A DNA stretch of 25,163 bases from the NCBI GenBank assembly GCA_964646605.1, contig CAZYEX010000016.1:1-25163 (forward strand), written 5' to 3'. The notes beneath the pieces are model-generated. The model had not been told where the DNA came from and searched no databases. It saw only the letters and a program-made list of their open reading frames with translations. The DNA is from SBAX01 sp964646605 (GTDB taxonomy: Bacteria; Planctomycetota; Phycisphaerae; UBA1845). The position numbers were made by a program, and so were the translations under genes. Below, in pieces: positions 21,328-25,163 of the stretch (the stretch's first letter is position 1; every line of letters starts with the position of its first letter).

Positions 21328-24051
21328 GGCTTCTTGCAGTTCGTCCTTGAAGAGCGGGCGGCCCGCGAGGGCGGTGTGGAATCCGTAGGCAGCGAGGGCG
21401 AGAACCAGCACAAGGGCAAGCGCCGGACCTGCCGAATACCAGGTCGTAAAGTCGAGCACGCTCGTGTCCCAGAGGAAACTGGCGAAGCAGCTCATGAACG
21501 CACACGCCAGTAGACCGAATCGGAGCAGGGCCAACGCAATTAACGCGCCGTGGGCGGCCTCCGCCAACCCCCCGATGATGATCATGGAGGGGGCATCGCG
21601 GTTCCAACCCCCAAACACGGCCGGAACGCACCAGAGTACGACCATTCCGACCACGGCAAGCCAGTCCTTGCGCAAGATGAGCCGCAGACCAAAGAAGATG
21701 AATAGAGAAAGAAACGGCAAATACAAGACATAGACGTTGAAAAAGCCCGACCAAAGGTCTCTCCCGCCCAGTAGCGTCGGCGGCAACCAGAAGGACGGGC
21801 TGTCGGGCGGAGCGCCGGAGAGCACCTTCAAACGAGGCTCGATGACCTGATGCACGAGCATAACAGCGATTTGTAATACACCCCCAATGAGGATATCGCG
21901 CCCGACCGACGGATCGCGGAACCGGCCGGCCAGTAGTCGTCCCCAGGAGATGAGGACATGGGGCCACCGGCGGCGCACGTAAGGTTCCAGTGCCACGTAG
22001 AATACCCACATCATGCTCGCCCCAAGGAGCGCTTGCGAGATTTGAAACATGACCCGACCAAACTCGGCCCGGTCAGCAACGTGGGTAATGCCCAGCAGAT
22101 TTGAGGCCAGCGACAGACACAGCAGGGCCATGGCCAAGCGAGTGGCGCCGGTTCGGTCGCCTCGCCGAAGACGGACATTTCGGCGTGCAAGAACGATGCC
22201 CGCGAGGATGACGGCCCACCAGCGGCACTCCCAGAACATACTGGCGGCTTTCTCGCCGAATGTTTCCGGCCAATCCTGCATGCGATCGGGTCTGGTCCAG
22301 GGATGGATGATGGACAACCAGTTGGGCTTGCCGCGGTTGGCGCCGGCCTCGAGGCGAATGGGAAGGTCCGGCTGATTCGAATAGTGACCCTCCCACGCGG
22401 CTCGTTCGTCGCAAAAATGTTCCGGAGTCCAACGCGGCAGACTCGGCGTAAAAAGCGTCTGATCGAGGCCGGCCTCGGCGAAGAGGACCGACCAGTCCGT
22501 CGGTTTCACTTCGTAGGGAACGTCATATGAAACTCCGGCATCCTCACGTTGCGGCGGATCGATCTTCAGCCCGGTCAATCGACCCTTCTCGTCCAGCCAG
22601 ACGTCCGCGAGCCCGGAAATGAAGAACGGCTTTTCCCACGGAACGACGCGATCGACGGCATCCGGGGGGACCATCGTGCGAGGACTCTGTCGGTACCAAA
22701 ACGTGATGGGAGACGGTCGCTGCGAATTCAACCGGTCCCAGCGGGATGCGGATTTGTCTTTGTCTTCGACATGACGGATGAATTCCCAGTCTTGGCCCCA
22801 ACCATAGGCGGAGTCGCGCGCGGGGGTCGTGTGCCCGATTTTCTTGAGAATCTCCTTTGCCCGATCGGCCAGCACCTCGGACGGCTTTTCGAGGGGCACG
22901 TGTTTGAGCATGGAATCGCGCAAGAACATCATGGCGATCGTTCCCAGAACGATGCCCAGTAGACACGCGATGGCCGGGGCGGGCCGCATGCCTCCCACGT
23001 CTCCCGCGTTAGCGACCATCTCCGGCGACGGCGTTTCGCCTGCTGCCAATGCAGCGGCCAGCGGATCGCCTCCGGGCAGGGCGGCGGCGACGGCGAGGGC
23101 CGATGAGGGCCTTGCGGTGGGGTCGGGTTCGAGGCATCGAAGAATGACTCGCTCGACGGCGGGATCGAGGTCGTCGGAAAGCGTGGCGAGCGTCGTTGGG
23201 GCCGAGGTTCGCGAGCGCTGAAGTTGCTCGCGGCTGGTCCCCTCGAACAACCGCTTTCCGGTGAACAATTCGCTCAGGACCACTCCGAGCGAGTAGATGT
23301 CGCTCTTGACCGAGACGCCGCGACCGGCGAGCTGCTCCGGGGACATGTAGGCCGGCGTTCCGGCGTAGACCTCCTTACCGGTGAAGTCCTCGGCGAAACC
23401 GGCCAGCCCGAAGTCGGTGATCCGCACGCGACCCTGGCCGTCGATCATGACGTTGTGGGGTTTGAGGTCGCGATGGAGTACGCCCTTGTCGTGGGCGGCG
23501 GCCAGGCCCGCACAGAGTTGGCGGGCGATCTGCAGGGCCTTTTCCTTCGACGGTCGTCCCATGCGCCGCAGAACGGCCGAAAGGTCTTCGCCGTCCACGT
23601 ATTCCATGGAGATGAAATGCTGCCCATCGCTCTCGGCGATGTCATACACGCGGCACACGTTGGGATGCGAAACCTGCCGGGCGACGCGCACCTCGTGCAG
23701 GAATCGTTCGAGTTTCTTGGGGTCTTGGGAGAGCGCTTCGGGCAGGAACTTAAGGGCGACGGGTTGGCGGAGTTTCAGATCGTCGGCGCGATAGACCTCG
23801 CCCATGCCCCCCTTGCCGAGCAGGCCCACGATGCGATAGCGCTCGGCGAGCATGGTGCCGGGGGTGAAGCGGGCGTCATCAATAGAATCGGAGGAAGACG
23901 AGCCGAACCCGGAATGATAGCTCGCTTCGGCGGGCTTGGGCGGCGAGGTCATCGTGGGGATCACCGGTGCGGAGGGGATAGGGTTGGCGCAGTGAGGGCA
24001 GAAGCGGCTGCCGTCGGGTACATCGCGGTGACATGTTGCGCAGATAGGCAT
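21325..24051 (-). CDS. Receptor-like Ser/Thr kinase with zinc ribbon and polytopic membrane domain, copy 3
   Basis: 908 aa, the same length and domain order as copy 2. The zinc ribbon (CATCHRDVP, then RFCPHC) and the kinase domain (HRDLKPHNVM, TDFG, GTPAYMSPEQ) differ from copy 2 at only scattered positions. After the membrane helix (about 356-375) the sensor-like domain is clearly more different (SPITFWYRQSPRTMVP). The membrane domain (ARRNVRLRRGDRTGATRLAM, then PYVRRRWPHVLISWGRL) is very close to that of copy 4. It ends GRPLFKDELQEA. All kinase catalytic residues are present. The role is inferred as a membrane receptor kinase; neither the signal nor the target is visible. Confidence 0.9.
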   Translation of the reverse strand: MPICATCHRDVPDGSRFCPHCANPIPSAPVIPTMTSPPKPAEASYHSGFGSSSSDSIDDARFTPGTMLAERYRIVGLLGKGGMGEVYRADDLKLRQPVALKFLPEALSQDPKKLERFLHEVRVARQVSHPNVCRVYDIAESDGQHFISMEYVDGEDLSAVLRRMGRPSKEKALQIARQLCAGLAAAHDKGVLHRDLKPHNVMIDGQGRVRITDFGLAGFAEDFTGKEVYAGTPAYMSPEQLAGRGVSVKSDIYSLGVVLSELFTGKRLFEGTSREQLQRSRTSAPTTLATLSDDLDPAVERVILRCLEPDPTARPSSALAVAAALPGGDPLAAALAAGETPSPEMVANAGDVGGMRPAPAIACLLGIVLGTIAMMFLRDSMLKHVPLEKPSEVLADRAKEILKKIGHTTPARDSAYGWGQDWEFIRHVEDKDKSASRWDRLNSQRPSPITFWYRQSPRTMVPPDAVDRVVPWEKPFFISGLADVWLDEKGRLTGLKIDPPQREDAGVSYDVPYEVKPTDWSVLFAEAGLDQTLFTPSLPRWTPEHFCDERAAWEGHYSNQPDLPIRLEAGANRGKPNWLSIIHPWTRPDRMQDWPETFGEKAASMFWECRWWAVILAGIVLARRNVRLRRGDRTGATRLAMALLCLSLASNLLGITHVADRAEFGRVMFQISQALLGASMMWVFYVALEPYVRRRWPHVLISWGRLLAGRFRDPSVGRDILIGGVLQIAVMLVHQVIEPRLKVLSGAPPDSPSFWLPPTLLGGRDLWSGFFNVYVLYLPFLSLFIFFGLRLILRKDWLAVVGMVVLWCVPAVFGGWNRDAPSMIIIGGLAEAAHGALIALALLRFGLLACAFMSCFASFLWDTSVLDFTTWYSAGPALALVLVLALAAYGFHTALAGRPLFKDELQEA

Positions 24052-24057
24052 GATCGT

Positions 24058-24063
24058 TCCTCA
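24058..24063 (-). promoter_or_regulatory. Stop-embedded ribosome-binding site, copy 4/copy 3 junction
   Basis: On the minus strand TGAGGA: stop codon of copy 4 plus GGA, then 6 bases to the ATG of copy 3 at 24051. Confidence 0.6.
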
Positions 24064-25163
24064 GGCTTCCTGCATTTCGTCTTTGAAGAGCGGTCGGCCC
24101 GCAAGGGCGGTGTGGAATCCGTAGGCCGCGAGGGCGAGCACCAGCACAAAGGCTAACGCCGGACCGGCGGAATACCAGGTCGTAAAGTCGAGTACGCTCG
24201 TGTGCCAGAGGAAACCGCGGAAGCAGCCCATGAACGCACAAGCCAGTAGACCGAAGCGGAGCAGGGCCAACGCAATCAACGTGCCGCGAGCGGCAACCGC
24301 CAACACCGCGATGATGATCGTGGAGTTGGCATCACGGTTCCAACTCTGAAACACGAATGGAACGCACAAGATGACGATCATTCCGACTACCGCAAGCCAG
24401 TCTTTACGCAAGATGAGCCGCAGACCAAAGAGAATGAAAAGAGAAAAAAATGGGTTCATAAAGAAACCGATGTTGAGGAAGCCCGACCAAAGGTCTCTTC
24501 CAGCCAGCAGCGTCGGCGGCAACCAGAAGAACGGGCTGCCGGGCGGCGCGCCGGAGTACACCTTCAAACGAGGCTCGATGACCTGATGCACGAGCATAAC
24601 AGCGATCTGTAACACACCCCCAATGAGGATGTCGCGCCCGATCGACGGATCGCGGAAGCGGCCGGCCAGTAGTCGTCCCCAAGAGATGAGGACATGCGGC
24701 CAGCGGCGGCGTACGTAGGGTTCCAGGGCCACGTAGAAGACCCAGATCATACTCGCGCCCAGGAGGGCCTGCGAGATTTTATACATGAACCGACCAAATT
24801 CGGCTTGGTCAACGACATGGGTAATTCCCAGCAGATTTGACGCCAGCGAGAGACAGAGCACGGCCATGGCCAAACGAGTGGCGCCGCTCCGGTCGCCTCG
24901 CCGAAGGCGGACATTTCGACGTGCGAGAAGAACGCCCGCAAGGATAATGCTCCACCAGAGACACATCATGAAGATGTTTGCGGCTTTGTCGCCGAATGTT
25001 TCCGGCCAATCCTGCATACGATCGGGTCTGGTCCAGGGATGGATGATGGACAACCAGTTAGGCTTGCCGCGGTACGCGCCGGCTTCGATGCGAATGGGGG
25101 GGTCCGGCTGGTTTGAATAATGACCTTCCCAAGCAGCCCGTTCGTCGCAAAAATGTTCCGGCG
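24061..25163 (-). CDS. Receptor-like Ser/Thr kinase family, copy 4, C-terminal part (gene runs off the window)
   Basis: The frame is open to the right edge, giving about 367 C-terminal residues. The first visible part is the end of the sensor-like domain (PEHFCDERAAWEGHYSNQP, then EAGAYRGKPNWLS), followed by the whole membrane domain and the ending GRPLFKDEMQEA. It is almost the same as copy 3 from the EAGA motif onward, so the two membrane halves derive from a recent duplication or gene conversion. A TTG at 25053 can look like a start, but it lies inside the frame. The zinc ribbon and kinase part are expected upstream, outside the window. As transcription runs leftward, the operon promoter is also outside. 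Confidence 0.88.
   Translation of the reverse strand, partial: PEHFCDERAAWEGHYSNQPDPPIRIEAGAYRGKPNWLSIIHPWTRPDRMQDWPETFGDKAANIFMMCLWWSIILAGVLLARRNVRLRRGDRSGATRLAMAVLCLSLASNLLGITHVVDQAEFGRFMYKISQALLGASMIWVFYVALEPYVRRRWPHVLISWGRLLAGRFRDPSIGRDILIGGVLQIAVMLVHQVIEPRLKVYSGAPPGSPFFWLPPTLLAGRDLWSGFLNIGFFMNPFFSLFILFGLRLILRKDWLAVVGMIVILCVPFVFQSWNRDANSTIIIAVLAVAARGTLIALALLRFGLLACAFMGCFRGFLWHTSVLDFTTWYSAGPALAFVLVLALAAYGFHTALAGRPLFKDEMQEA

Larger units (their letters stand above)
15856..25163 (-). repeat. Tandem array of at least four paralogous kinase genes
   Basis: Starts at 24051, 21315 and 18579 are spaced exactly 2736 bases apart. Copies 2 and 3 are both 908 aa; copy 1 would be 907 aa if its amber codon were read. 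Intergenic spacers are all 9 bases. The 5' halves (zinc ribbon and kinase) are very similar in copies 1-3, while the 3' halves fall into types: copies 3 and 4 nearly identical, 1 and 2 each distinct. The array continues to the right beyond the window. Confidence 0.9.

Noticed and set aside
23224..24156. 310-codon plus-strand ORF, with similar ones at 20482 and 17746
   Set aside because: They lie antisense to the kinase domains. They recur only because the kinase copies are nearly identical.
25051..25053. TTG as the start of a separate 330-aa membrane protein at the right edge
   Set aside because: The frame continues upstream to the window edge with clear homology to copy 3, so this is the inside of a truncated fourth kinase gene.
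15856..25163. CRISPR or mobile-element origin of the repeats in this half
   Set aside because: The repeats are whole genes of about 2.7 kb with 9-base spacers. No short direct repeats, terminal inverted repeats or transposase were seen.

Overview
The window is GC-rich bacterial chromosome, densely coding on both strands. It most likely comes from a planctomycete or a near relative. The pointers are short MJ0042-like zinc-ribbon proteins, large exported multidomain proteins, a eukaryote-like pyruvoyl-tetrahydropterin synthase, and a tandem family of zinc-ribbon Ser/Thr kinases of a type I associate with Planctomycetota and Acidobacteriota. This is an inference; there is no rRNA or other phylogenetic marker here.

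Layout. 1-435: 3' end of a HEAT-like gene. 436-1081: non-coding apart from a possible 27-codon ORF with its own promoter and ribosome site. 1082-5370: a tail-anchored protein (-) divergent from rsmE (+), then a tandem-domain PTPS protein, a SHOCT membrane protein and clpX. 5542-7354: two zinc-ribbon proteins, a 68-aa protein, a palindromic element and a MaoC/PhaJ-like hydratase. 7368-13731: nadB (-), an 898-aa exported glycoside-hydrolase-like protein, a lipoprotein nuclease (-), and an exported glutathione peroxidase whose reading frame crosses an in-frame UGA at the catalytic position. 13759-15827: a nucleotidyltransferase-like protein (-) divergent from dapF. 15856-25163: at least four head-to-tail paralogous receptor-like kinases on the minus strand, running off the right edge.

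The two strongest observations are these. (1) The glutathione peroxidase at 13123-13731 is almost certainly a selenoprotein. UGA replaces the catalytic Cys codon, the frame continues unchanged, and a hairpin with a GGUCU loop and a bulged U lies 24 nt downstream, like a bacterial SECIS. (2) The kinase array has a repeat unit of about 2.74 kb, with nearly constant zinc-ribbon/kinase halves and more variable sensor/membrane halves. The genes are joined by identical 9-nt junctions in which the stop codon is part of the next ribosome-binding site. The last copy is cut by one in-frame amber codon exactly between its sensor and membrane parts.

Several housekeeping genes (rsmE, the PTPS gene, dapF, the zinc-ribbon membrane gene, perhaps nadB) lack a Shine-Dalgarno sequence and have a -10-like hexamer about 6-10 nt before the start codon, which suggests leaderless or near-leaderless mRNAs. 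Others (clpX, the peroxidase, the nuclease, the nucleotidyltransferase, the kinases) have clear Shine-Dalgarno sites. No tRNA, rRNA, CRISPR array, transposase or phage gene was recognised.
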